A program made the translations under genes and the position numbers. The notes below the pieces were generated by a model that had not been told where the DNA came from, searched no databases, and was given only the letters and a program-made list of their open reading frames with translations. Of a stretch of 64,000 nucleotides of DNA, positions 42,267 through 49,873 are shown piece by piece (position 1 is the stretch's first letter; each line of letters opens with the position of its first letter). This DNA is from UBA11891 sp003533785 (GTDB taxonomy: Bacteria; Bacteroidota; Bacteroidia; Flavobacteriales; Flavobacteriaceae): positions 9,036 through 73,035 of the forward strand of contig CATFEX010000029.1 of assembly GCA_949511625.1 (NCBI GenBank). Reading direction: 5' to 3'.

Positions 42267-43611
42267 TTAAATTATCCCAATTGAGACCCCCGTAGTTACC
42301 CGAACTCATCATCAAAAGAACCGCATCTTCATAATTGTATTCAAGCAAGGATTGATGCAATTCTGTAGGATTTTCAAAAACAATTACATTCGGATGTTTA
42401 AAGGCCATTTCAATAGTTTCTTTTTCCAATAAAGGACGTTTTTTGATTTTTAAAGCTACTGGGTCATAAAAAATAAAAGCCTGATCAGCTGCATTTAATG
42501 AATTGGTGAAGGCCGGAAGAAATTCTGCATCCAAGCTGCTGTAGGTATGTAACTCTAGACAGGCAATGAGTTTTTTTTCTCCAAACTGGGTTTTCACGGC
42601 TTGCGCAGTTGCTGTGACTTTGCTTGGTGAATGGGCAAAATCTTTATATAGCCAACTGGTCTTTCCTTTGATCAAGCATTCTAAACGCTTGGAAGCCCCT
42701 TTAAAAGAAGGAATGGCTTCTACAAATTCTTCTTCACTCACCCCCACAAGTTGACAAACCCACTGTGCAGCCGACAGATTGGCCATGTTGTGACTGCCAA
42801 ATACGGTTAATGGTATGAGACCCTCGTTGGTCTCGAGGAAAGTGGCTCCTTGATGAATTTGATGCGTTATGGTCTGATAAGCGGTTTTTCTAATTGTATT
42901 CTCACTCGCTAGGACCAAACGACTCACCACTGAATCTTCACTATTGTATATCACAACTCCGCCTGGCTGGATACTATTAATAAAAGACTCAAATTGGGCA
43001 ATATAGCTTTCATCAGTTGGAAATACATTTACATGGTCTCTGGCAATGCCACTAACCACAGCGATTTGAGGTTGATACCACAAGAATTTTGATTGTGGAT
43101 CAATTGGTGAAGAGGGGTACTCATCCCCCTCAAGGAGAACAAAGTCATTTTCTTGGGTTAAGAGGACAGAATTATCATACCCCTCCAATGCTGCACCAAT
43201 CATATAATCGATTGCAATTTGATGGTAGTTCAGCACATGGAGTATCATGGCTGTAATAGTTGTTTTACCGTGGCTCCCTGCAATGACTATACGAGTTTTT
43301 TCTTTATTGCATTCATATAGATATTGCGGATAAGAGTAGATTTTTAGTCCCAATCCTTGTGCACGAACCAACTCTGGATTGTCTAATTTGGCATGCATTC
43401 CTAATATAACAGCATCCAACTCTGGCGTTATTTTTTCCGGAAACCATCCCATCTTTTCTGGCAGCAACCCTCGTTTTTCTAGTATACTGAATGAAGGATC
43501 AAATATCGCATCGTCACTTCCACTAATTTGGTGTCCGTGTTGGGCCAGTGCAATGGCTAAGCTATGCATAGCACTTCCTCCTATGGCAATAAAGTGAATT
43601 CGTTGTCCCAC
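42244..43611 (-). CDS. mpl: UDP-N-acetylmuramate--L-alanyl-gamma-D-glutamyl-meso-diaminopimelate ligase
   Basis: Mur-ligase family enzyme (455 aa) that reattaches murein tripeptide to UDP-MurNAc during wall recycling. It shares the MurC-like N-terminus (FIAIGGSAMHSLAIALAQHGHQISGSDDAIFDP), and has the ATP loop IAGSHGKTTI, LLEGDEYPSSPIDPQSKF (an Mpl hallmark), FKGASKRLECL and YKDFAHSPSKV. It begins with GTG at 43611, and the obgE stop TAG shares that base (TAGTG). It complements the meso-DAP-type MurE of the window. Confidence 0.95.
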   Translation of the reverse strand: MGQRIHFIAIGGSAMHSLAIALAQHGHQISGSDDAIFDPSFSILEKRGLLPEKMGWFPEKITPELDAVILGMHAKLDNPELVRAQGLGLKIYSYPQYLYECNKEKTRIVIAGSHGKTTITAMILHVLNYHQIAIDYMIGAALEGYDNSVLLTQENDFVLLEGDEYPSSPIDPQSKFLWYQPQIAVVSGIARDHVNVFPTDESYIAQFESFINSIQPGGVVIYNSEDSVVSRLVLASENTIRKTAYQTITHQIHQGATFLETNEGLIPLTVFGSHNMANLSAAQWVCQLVGVSEEEFVEAIPSFKGASKRLECLIKGKTSWLYKDFAHSPSKVTATAQAVKTQFGEKKLIACLELHTYSSLDAEFLPAFTNSLNAADQAFIFYDPVALKIKKRPLLEKETIEMAFKHPNVIVFENPTELHQSLLEYNYEDAVLLMMSSGNYGGLNWDNLISRVGSF

Positions 43612-44618
43612 TATATTACTTTATTTAATAAATGCCAAAGCGCATCTTTCATCTCTTGGAGTCCTTGTTGCGCAATAGATGAAATCATAAAATGGGGTAT
43701 TTCTCCAAACTGTTCTTTCATTTCTATTTGATATTCCTTCCTAAGCTCGTCATCCAATAAGTCGCACTTGGTTAATACAACTATATAATCTTTATCAATG
43801 AGTTCGGGATTGTAGGCAATGAGTTCTGCTTGAAGTGTATCAAAAGCCTGTTTTACATTTTGAGTATCCGCAGGAATCATAAAAAGTAATAAAGAGTTAC
43901 GTTCTATATGGCGAAGAAAATAATGCCCCAAGCCTTTTCCTTCTGAAGCACCCTCAATTATACCTGGGATGTCCGCCATAACGAACGATTGAAAATCGCG
44001 ATAGGGAACAATTCCCAAATTGGGTTTGAGGGTAGTAAATTCATAATCAGCAATCTTGGGTTTCGCTGCAGTTAAGGTAGCCAAAAGGGTTGATTTTCCT
44101 GCATTGGGAAATCCAACCAATCCCACATCAGCCAATACTTTCAATTCTAGTGTAAGCTGAATACTCGATCCTTCTAAACCCGATTGTGCGTATCTGGGCG
44201 TTTGCCTTGTCGCTGACTTAAAATGCCAATTACCACGACCTCCTAATCCTCCTTTGAGTACTATTTCTTCTTGGTTTTTTTCGGTTATTTCAAAAAGAAT
44301 TTCTTGATTTTCTGCATTTTTGACTACCGTCCCAAGGGGAACATCAATAAAAACATCTTCCCCTTGAGCGCCAGAACTACGACTCTTGCCTCCTGATTCT
44401 CCGTGACCAGCACTGAAATGTTTTTTAAATTTGAAGGGGTAAAGTGTCCAAAGATTGGTATTGGCTCGAATGATAACATGTCCTCCGCGTCCACCATCGC
44501 CTCCGTCGGGCCCCCCTTTAGCAACAAATTTTTCACGGCGTAAATGAGTTGATCCGCTACCTCCGTTTCCAGAAGTAACAAATAACTTAACATAATCAAC
44601 AAAATTGCCTTCGGTCAT
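43611..44618 (-). CDS. obgE: GTPase ObgE/CgtA
   Basis: Essential ribosome-associated GTPase (335 aa). The glycine-rich Obg fold occupies about residues 1-158 (GGSGSTHLRREKFVAKGGPDGG-type pattern, GGLGGRGNWHFKSATRQTPR). The G domain has GFPNAGKSTLLATL, FTTLKPNLGIV, ADIPGIIEGASEG and TKCDLL. There is no C-terminal OCT domain, so it is a minimal form. It sits between adk and mpl on the same strand; adk ends 6 nt before its start. Confidence 0.97.
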   Translation of the reverse strand: MTEGNFVDYVKLFVTSGNGGSGSTHLRREKFVAKGGPDGGDGGRGGHVIIRANTNLWTLYPFKFKKHFSAGHGESGGKSRSSGAQGEDVFIDVPLGTVVKNAENQEILFEITEKNQEEIVLKGGLGGRGNWHFKSATRQTPRYAQSGLEGSSIQLTLELKVLADVGLVGFPNAGKSTLLATLTAAKPKIADYEFTTLKPNLGIVPYRDFQSFVMADIPGIIEGASEGKGLGHYFLRHIERNSLLLFMIPADTQNVKQAFDTLQAELIAYNPELIDKDYIVVLTKCDLLDDELRKEYQIEMKEQFGEIPHFMISSIAQQGLQEMKDALWHLLNKVI

Positions 44619-44624
44619 TGCAAA

Positions 44625-45197
44625 TCAAATGCTGTCTATCAACTGGGTTAGACGTTCGCTAATTTCCTCTAAGGTTCCAATACCGTCAACCGAATGAAAT
44701 TTATTTTGTTGTTGATAATAACTTTTTAATGGAGCAGTCTTCTGTTTATATTCTTCAAAACGATTTCTGATTTTTACCTCATCTTGATCGTCTGAACGAC
44801 CACTAGTTTCCCCTCTTTTAAGAAGGCGCTCTACCAATACATCATCAGATGCTTCTAAAGCAACAGTAGCTGAAATATTAAGATTTTGTTTAGCTAAAAA
44901 AATATCCAAAGCTTCTGCTTGGGCTTGAGTTCGAGGAAAACCATCAAATATAAATCCGGCCGCATTTGGATTTTTCTGAACCTCTGCTTCCAACATGTCA
45001 ATGGTGACTTGATCGGGTACTAGATCACCCCCATCAATGTAGGACTGTGCTAAAATGCCCAAAGGGGTTTTATTTTTAATATTGTACCGAAACAAATCTC
45101 CTGTCGAAATGTGTACTAAGTTGTAGTGTTCCTTTAGCAATGCTGCCTGTGTTCCCTTGCCCGCTCCCGGTTTTCCAAAAAATACCAGTATTTTCAT
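44625..45197 (-). CDS. adk: adenylate kinase, short-LID form
   Basis: Nucleotide kinase (190 aa) converting AMP and ATP to two ADP. The P-loop FFGKPGAGKGTQA, STGDLFR, the AMP-binding GFIFDGFPRTQAQAEAL and LLKRGETSGRSDDQ with the following KIRNRFEEY are present. The LID domain is a short loop with no zinc cysteines, unlike long-form adenylate kinases. The UMP/CMP kinase subgroup is similar in size, but the flavobacterial adk-obgE pairing supports this call. A -7 box (TATCTTTG, minus strand, 45227-45220) precedes it. Confidence 0.94.
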   Translation of the reverse strand: MKILVFFGKPGAGKGTQAALLKEHYNLVHISTGDLFRYNIKNKTPLGILAQSYIDGGDLVPDQVTIDMLEAEVQKNPNAAGFIFDGFPRTQAQAEALDIFLAKQNLNISATVALEASDDVLVERLLKRGETSGRSDDQDEVKIRNRFEEYKQKTAPLKSYYQQQNKFHSVDGIGTLEEISERLTQLIDSI

Positions 45198-45288
45198 GAA
45201 TCTTGTAAAATATGAAGGTCAAAGATATCTATTTTGTGCCCCTTTTTTCCCATAGCGGAAAGATATCCGTATTTTTACTTTAAAATTG

Positions 45289-46446
45289 ATGATGAGTTAT
45301 TTTTCAGGGACAAAATCAATTGGAATCCTAGGAGGAGGGCAACTTGGAAAAATGCTATTGTACTGCACCCGACAATGGGATATTAAAACTCATGTCCTCG
45401 ACCCGAATCCCAAAGCACCTGCGCGTTTGGCCTGTGATTCTTTTCATATTGGTGATTTAATGGATTATCAAACGGTTGTTGCTTTTGGTCAGCAAGTAGA
45501 TATACTCACCATCGAAATTGAAAATGTGAATGTAGACGCACTAAAAACCCTTCAAAAGGAAGGGGTCAAAGTTTACCCACAACCCGAAGTTCTTGAGTCC
45601 ATCCAAAACAAATGTGTACAAAAAGAATTTTATAACAAACACAATATCCCTACTTCACCTTTTATAAATTTTGACACCTTAGAGGCACTGAAAGAAGCTG
45701 TTCTCAAAGGCAATCTTTCTTTCCCATTTGTTTGGAAGTCGAGTCAGTTGGGCTATGATGGTTATGGGGTTCATATCGTACGAGGCAATAAAGATTTGGA
45801 AGAATTACAAGAGGGAGCTTGTTTGGCAGAAGACTTGATCCCCTTTAAAAAAGAACTGGCTGTTATGGTTTGCCGTCGTCCTCGGGGTGAAATAAAAGTA
45901 TATCCATTGGTAGAAATGGAATTTCATCCTACCGCCAACCAAGTTGAATACGTGTTGTGTCCTGCTCAGGTAGATTCTAAAATTGAAAAAAAAGCCAATG
46001 ATGTAGCACGGTTGGTCTCAGAAAAATTTAACCATGTCGGTCTCTTAGCTGTGGAGCTATTTCTAACGCAAGAGGGAGATATTCTTGTGAATGAAGTTGC
46101 CCCCAGGCCCCACAATAGTGGGCATTACACTTTAGAAGCAGCCTACACTTCTCAATTTGAACAACACATTCGAGCTATTCTCGACTTACCCCTAGGGAAC
46201 ACCTCAAACAAAGTGAGTTCTGTGATGGTCAATTTGGTAGGAAAAGAAGGATTTCAAGGACCCGTTTTCTACCAAAATATAGATCAAATATTAGGAATGG
46301 AGGGTGTTTGTCCTCATATATATGGAAAAAAAGAGACCCGCCCTTTTAGAAAAATGGGCCACGTCACTATCGTCCATCCCGAGCTTGCCTATGCACGTAA
46401 GCTCGCTGAACAAGTTAAAGAATCCATTGAAGTAATAAGTAAATAA
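45289..46446 (+). CDS. purK: 5-(carboxyamino)imidazole ribonucleotide synthase
   Basis: ATP-grasp enzyme (385 aa) that carboxylates AIR to N5-CAIR in purine synthesis. Markers are IGILGGGQLGKML, VLDPNPKAPA, TIEIENVNVDAL, FPFVWKSSQLGYDGYGV, LAEDLIPFKKELAVMV, NEVAPRPHNSGHYT and HIYGKKETRPFRKMGHVT. Two adjacent ATG codons (45289 and 45292) are both possible starts. PurE follows directly (1 nt after the stop), the usual pair. Confidence 0.97.
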   Translation: MMSYFSGTKSIGILGGGQLGKMLLYCTRQWDIKTHVLDPNPKAPARLACDSFHIGDLMDYQTVVAFGQQVDILTIEIENVNVDALKTLQKEGVKVYPQPEVLESIQNKCVQKEFYNKHNIPTSPFINFDTLEALKEAVLKGNLSFPFVWKSSQLGYDGYGVHIVRGNKDLEELQEGACLAEDLIPFKKELAVMVCRRPRGEIKVYPLVEMEFHPTANQVEYVLCPAQVDSKIEKKANDVARLVSEKFNHVGLLAVELFLTQEGDILVNEVAPRPHNSGHYTLEAAYTSQFEQHIRAILDLPLGNTSNKVSSVMVNLVGKEGFQGPVFYQNIDQILGMEGVCPHIYGKKETRPFRKMGHVTIVHPELAYARKLAEQVKESIEVISK

Positions 46447-46447
46447 T

Positions 46448-46930
46448 ATGGCAACAGTAGGAATTATTATGGGCAGTCAATCCGATCTCCCCGTTATGCA
46501 AGAAGCGATTGATATCCTTAAAGAATTTGGGATTACTGTCGCAGTAGATATTGTTTCAGCACACCGCACCCCTGAGAAACTGATGGACTATGGTCAAAAT
46601 GCCCATCAACGAGGTATTGCGGTAATTATCGCTGGAGCCGGGGGCGCTGCCCACCTTCCTGGGATGATTGCTTCACTCAGCCCACTCCCAGTCATCGGCG
46701 TTCCTATCAAATCCAAAAAATCTATCGATGGATGGGATTCTATTCTTTCCATTTTACAAATGCCAGGGGGAGTACCTGTAGCAACTGTGGCCTTGGATGG
46801 GGCAAAAAATGCAGGCCTTTTGGCTGCACAAATTTTAGGATCCAGCGACGCACAGCTCCAACAAAAGATGATCGCTTATAAAAAAACTTTAGCAGAAAAA
46901 GTGCATGAAAGTGCTAAAAAACTTAAATGA
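46448..46930 (+). CDS. purE: N5-carboxyaminoimidazole ribonucleotide mutase
   Basis: Class I PurE (160 aa), which converts N5-CAIR to CAIR. The family's whole active-site set is visible: GIIMGSQSDLPVM, VSAHRTPEKLMDYG, VIIAGAGGAAHLPGMIAS, PVIGVPIKSK and MPGGVPVATVALDGAKNAGLLA. Follows purK with a 1-nt gap and precedes the M3 peptidase by 7 nt; the three are one transcription unit. Confidence 0.98.
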   Translation: MATVGIIMGSQSDLPVMQEAIDILKEFGITVAVDIVSAHRTPEKLMDYGQNAHQRGIAVIIAGAGGAAHLPGMIASLSPLPVIGVPIKSKKSIDGWDSILSILQMPGGVPVATVALDGAKNAGLLAAQILGSSDAQLQQKMIAYKKTLAEKVHESAKKLK

Positions 46931-46937
46931 TTAAATT

Positions 46938-48962
46938 TTGAACAATCCGTTACTTCTTCCCTTTGAGACCCCCTACCAAGCAGCCCCTTTCTCAAAAATT
47001 AAACCTGAACACTTTCTACCGGCCATTGAAGAATCAATTCGACTGGCAAAAGAAGAATTGGAAGAACTGCTTAGCCAACCACAGACTCCTACCTTTCAAA
47101 ACACATTCCCACCACTCGATACTTTGGGCGAATCGCTCAATCGGAATACGAGTTTATTATTTAATTTGAATGCATCTGAAACCACTGAGGGAATTCAAAA
47201 AGCGGCACAGCTAGCTGCTCCCCTAGTAACAGATTTTCAAAATGCATTGCGGTTGGATTCTCGATTATTTGATCGGATTAAATTCGTTTATGAAAACACT
47301 GACAGAAGCACCCTAAATGCTGAAGAACAAACCCTGTTAGAAAAAAAATACAAGGGGTTTACGCGAAACGGAGCCTTGCTTACTGAGGCAGGGAAAAAGC
47401 GGCTGCGTTCTATTGATAGCACTCTAGCAAAGCATTCGCTTAGCTTTGGCAAGCATGTTTTAGCAGACACTCAAGCCTATTTTCTTCACTTGACTCAAGA
47501 GGAAGACCTAAAAGGATTACCCAAGCAAGTTATAGAGGCAGCTGGAATAATGGCTCAGCATAAGGATTTAGAAGGATGGGTATTTACTCTCGATTTTCCA
47601 AGTTACGTTCCCTTTATAACGTATGCTGAAAACCGTTCTTTACGAAAAAAAATGGTTTTAGCTCATGGGAAAAGAGGATTCCAAAATAATAAAAACAATA
47701 CTATTTCTTTAATTATCGAAATCATCAAACTTCGAAAAGAACGTGCCGAATTGCTAGGATATTCTTCCCATGCTTCCTATGCTATGGAAGAGCGTATGGC
47801 TGAATCTGAAGAGCGCGTTCATTCATTTCTTTCATTATTATACGACAAGGCTGCACCGGCTGCCAACAAAGAATGGAACGCTTTGGAACAACTGGCGCAA
47901 ACTCAGCTTGAAGGAGAACCTATCCAAAAATGGGATACGGCATTTTTAACTGAAAAACTAAAACAAAAACAGCTTGATTTAGACGAGCAAGAATTGAAGC
48001 CTTATTTTGAATTAACTCAAGTACTGAAGGGTCTTTTCGCAATTGTGGGCCAACTCTATGGGCTCAATTTTAGTTTTTCAAAAAAGATCGAAGGATATCA
48101 TCCAGATGTACAATCCTATGAGGTTACCAATGATAAGGGAGCTTTTGTTTCACTACTTTATATGGATTTTTTTCCTCGTTCTGGGAAGCGAGGGGGAGCC
48201 TGGATGACTACCTACCTATCTCAAAACAAAAAAAGGCGTCCGCACGTTTCAGTCGTTTGCAACTTTACACCTCCAACAAAGACTACCCCCTCGTTACTAA
48301 GTTTTCAAGAGGTCACTACCTTATTTCATGAGTTTGGTCATGCGCTTCACGGAATGTTAGCAAACACTACCTATGCCAGCCTAAGTGGAACCAACGTGTA
48401 CTGGGATTTTGTGGAATTACCCAGCCAATTAATGGAGAACTGGTGCTTTGAAAAGGCAGCGTTAGAAAAATTTGCAAGACATTATCAAACGGGAAAAACC
48501 CTGCCAGAAAATTTAATAGTTAAACTAAAAAAGAAAGCCCAATTTCAGCAAGGATTACAAACCCTGCGTCAATTGAGTTTTGCCTTATTAGATCTATCCT
48601 TTCACAACGATAAGGCAAACGAAATTGAAGATGTAAAGGATCATGAAATGAAGGTCATGGCCCCTTTTCAAAGAACACCAAGTATTCCAGAAAATATAAT
48701 ATGTACAGCCTTTTCACATATTTTTCAGGGTGGATACGCAGCCGGATATTACAGCTATAAATGGGCAGAGGTGTTAGATGCGGACGCCTTTGAATATTTT
48801 AAGGAACAGGGCATTCTAAATCCTAAAATAGCTAAAGAATTTGCCTCCTCTATTTTGTCTAAAGGGGGAACTGAACATCCAATGAAATTATATAAAAGAT
48901 TTCGCGGCAAGGAACCCAACATAGAGGCACTACTTAATAGAAGTGGGTTGATTAATGCTTGA
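46938..48962 (+). CDS. M3-family zinc metallopeptidase (oligopeptidase/Dcp type)
   Basis: Thimet-oligopeptidase-like enzyme (674 aa), cytoplasmic, likely to degrade short peptides. The catalytic HEFGHALHGML motif (HExxH) and the third ligand in the WDFVELPSQLMENW segment are present, with FSHIFQGGYAAGYYSYKWAEVL at the C-terminus. The start appears to be TTG at 46938: homologues also begin NNPLL, and no in-frame ATG lies upstream. The last 11 nt overlap a convergent membrane-protein gene. The link to purK/purE is positional only. Confidence 0.93.
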   Translation: MNNPLLLPFETPYQAAPFSKIKPEHFLPAIEESIRLAKEELEELLSQPQTPTFQNTFPPLDTLGESLNRNTSLLFNLNASETTEGIQKAAQLAAPLVTDFQNALRLDSRLFDRIKFVYENTDRSTLNAEEQTLLEKKYKGFTRNGALLTEAGKKRLRSIDSTLAKHSLSFGKHVLADTQAYFLHLTQEEDLKGLPKQVIEAAGIMAQHKDLEGWVFTLDFPSYVPFITYAENRSLRKKMVLAHGKRGFQNNKNNTISLIIEIIKLRKERAELLGYSSHASYAMEERMAESEERVHSFLSLLYDKAAPAANKEWNALEQLAQTQLEGEPIQKWDTAFLTEKLKQKQLDLDEQELKPYFELTQVLKGLFAIVGQLYGLNFSFSKKIEGYHPDVQSYEVTNDKGAFVSLLYMDFFPRSGKRGGAWMTTYLSQNKKRRPHVSVVCNFTPPTKTTPSLLSFQEVTTLFHEFGHALHGMLANTTYASLSGTNVYWDFVELPSQLMENWCFEKAALEKFARHYQTGKTLPENLIVKLKKKAQFQQGLQTLRQLSFALLDLSFHNDKANEIEDVKDHEMKVMAPFQRTPSIPENIICTAFSHIFQGGYAAGYYSYKWAEVLDADAFEYFKEQGILNPKIAKEFASSILSKGGTEHPMKLYKRFRGKEPNIEALLNRSGLINA

Positions 48963-49749
48963 TGAGCCAACTCAAAAGCAACCATAAAATCGGAATCCCT
49001 TCCATCCAAAAACTTGAATAGTACGCATTCTGTGAGCTACTGGCTCTGAGCAGTCCAAACCACAAAAAACTATGGACACATAAGGTGATTTCTATAGGTT
49101 GCCATTGGGCCGCCAGTGAAAAAAAAACCGAAAGAAGAATCCCAACTGTGCCAAGGATTTTAGTTTTTAAGACCCCAAATCGTTGGGGCCAGGTTCGCAA
49201 CTCAACAGCATCTGTTTTCAAATCTCGAATTTCAAATGGCAGGGTTGCACAAAGGATAAAAACAAAACGATGTGCAAATACAGAAATAGCAAAAATAAGG
49301 TCTACGGTTTGGTCAACTATAGGAAAACAGACCGTAAACAATGCCCATACTACCGCAACCCAATAAATCTTAATTTTTCTTTGATTGCGAAGATTTACTT
49401 TTCCCTTTTGAAAAGGGTAGGCATAAAAAAAACCCATCATACTAATAGCTAAAAAAACCCCTTTCTGTGGCCAAGATAAAAACCAGAAGACGAGGCAAAG
49501 GAAAATTATTAAACTCCAAACGAGTATGGGATACCGAGTGGGTAAAAAGAGATATTTCCCTTTTCTGACCCAATTATACTTAATTGTATTGTACCCCAAA
49601 ACTGTCGCCGCAAATCCACAGAAATACAAAAGCGGATCAAGAGCTATTTCAAACTGAAATGAGGTCACAGCAAATAAAGAAACAACAGCCAAACCAACGT
49701 GCATGCTAGAATGAACATAAAATTCGAAAATACTACGGATTTGTTTCAT
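48952..49749 (-). CDS. UbiA-like integral membrane protein
   Basis: A 265-aa protein with about eight membrane helices. The second half contains ATLPFEIRDLKTDAVELRTWPQRFG, closely resembling the second aspartate-rich motif of UbiA prenyltransferases (D176 and D180). The first motif (NxxxDxxxD in UbiA) should lie near residue 53, but here it reads YNTIKYNWVRKG without aspartate. It is therefore either a divergent or a non-catalytic relative. Substrates are unknown. Found in flavobacteria as a hypothetical protein; its neighbours give no clear clue. Confidence 0.75.
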   Translation of the reverse strand: MKQIRSIFEFYVHSSMHVGLAVVSLFAVTSFQFEIALDPLLYFCGFAATVLGYNTIKYNWVRKGKYLFLPTRYPILVWSLIIFLCLVFWFLSWPQKGVFLAISMMGFFYAYPFQKGKVNLRNQRKIKIYWVAVVWALFTVCFPIVDQTVDLIFAISVFAHRFVFILCATLPFEIRDLKTDAVELRTWPQRFGVLKTKILGTVGILLSVFFSLAAQWQPIEITLCVHSFLWFGLLRASSSQNAYYSSFWMEGIPILWLLLSWLIKH

Positions 49750-49847
49750 TCAAGCAAAAGTATTCAAAGTGTTAATAACTCAAGAAAAGCGTTGAAAATT
49801 AATTTAGAGAGACCTAGATTTTTTAAACAAAATGTTTTGAAAAAAAT

Positions 49848-49855
49848 TAATTTTG
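49848..49855 (+). promoter_or_regulatory. -7 promoter element before gcvP
   Basis: TAATTTTG matches TAnnTTTG and ends 18 nt before the gcvP start codon. No well-spaced -33 box is seen, so support is moderate. Confidence 0.5.
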
Positions 49856-49873
49856 ATAGTAAATATTTCTTAA

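Noticed and set aside
49750..49873. Glycine riboswitch before gcvP
   Set aside because: The spacer is 124 nt, A/T-rich and lacks paired GC-rich stems of a glycine aptamer.
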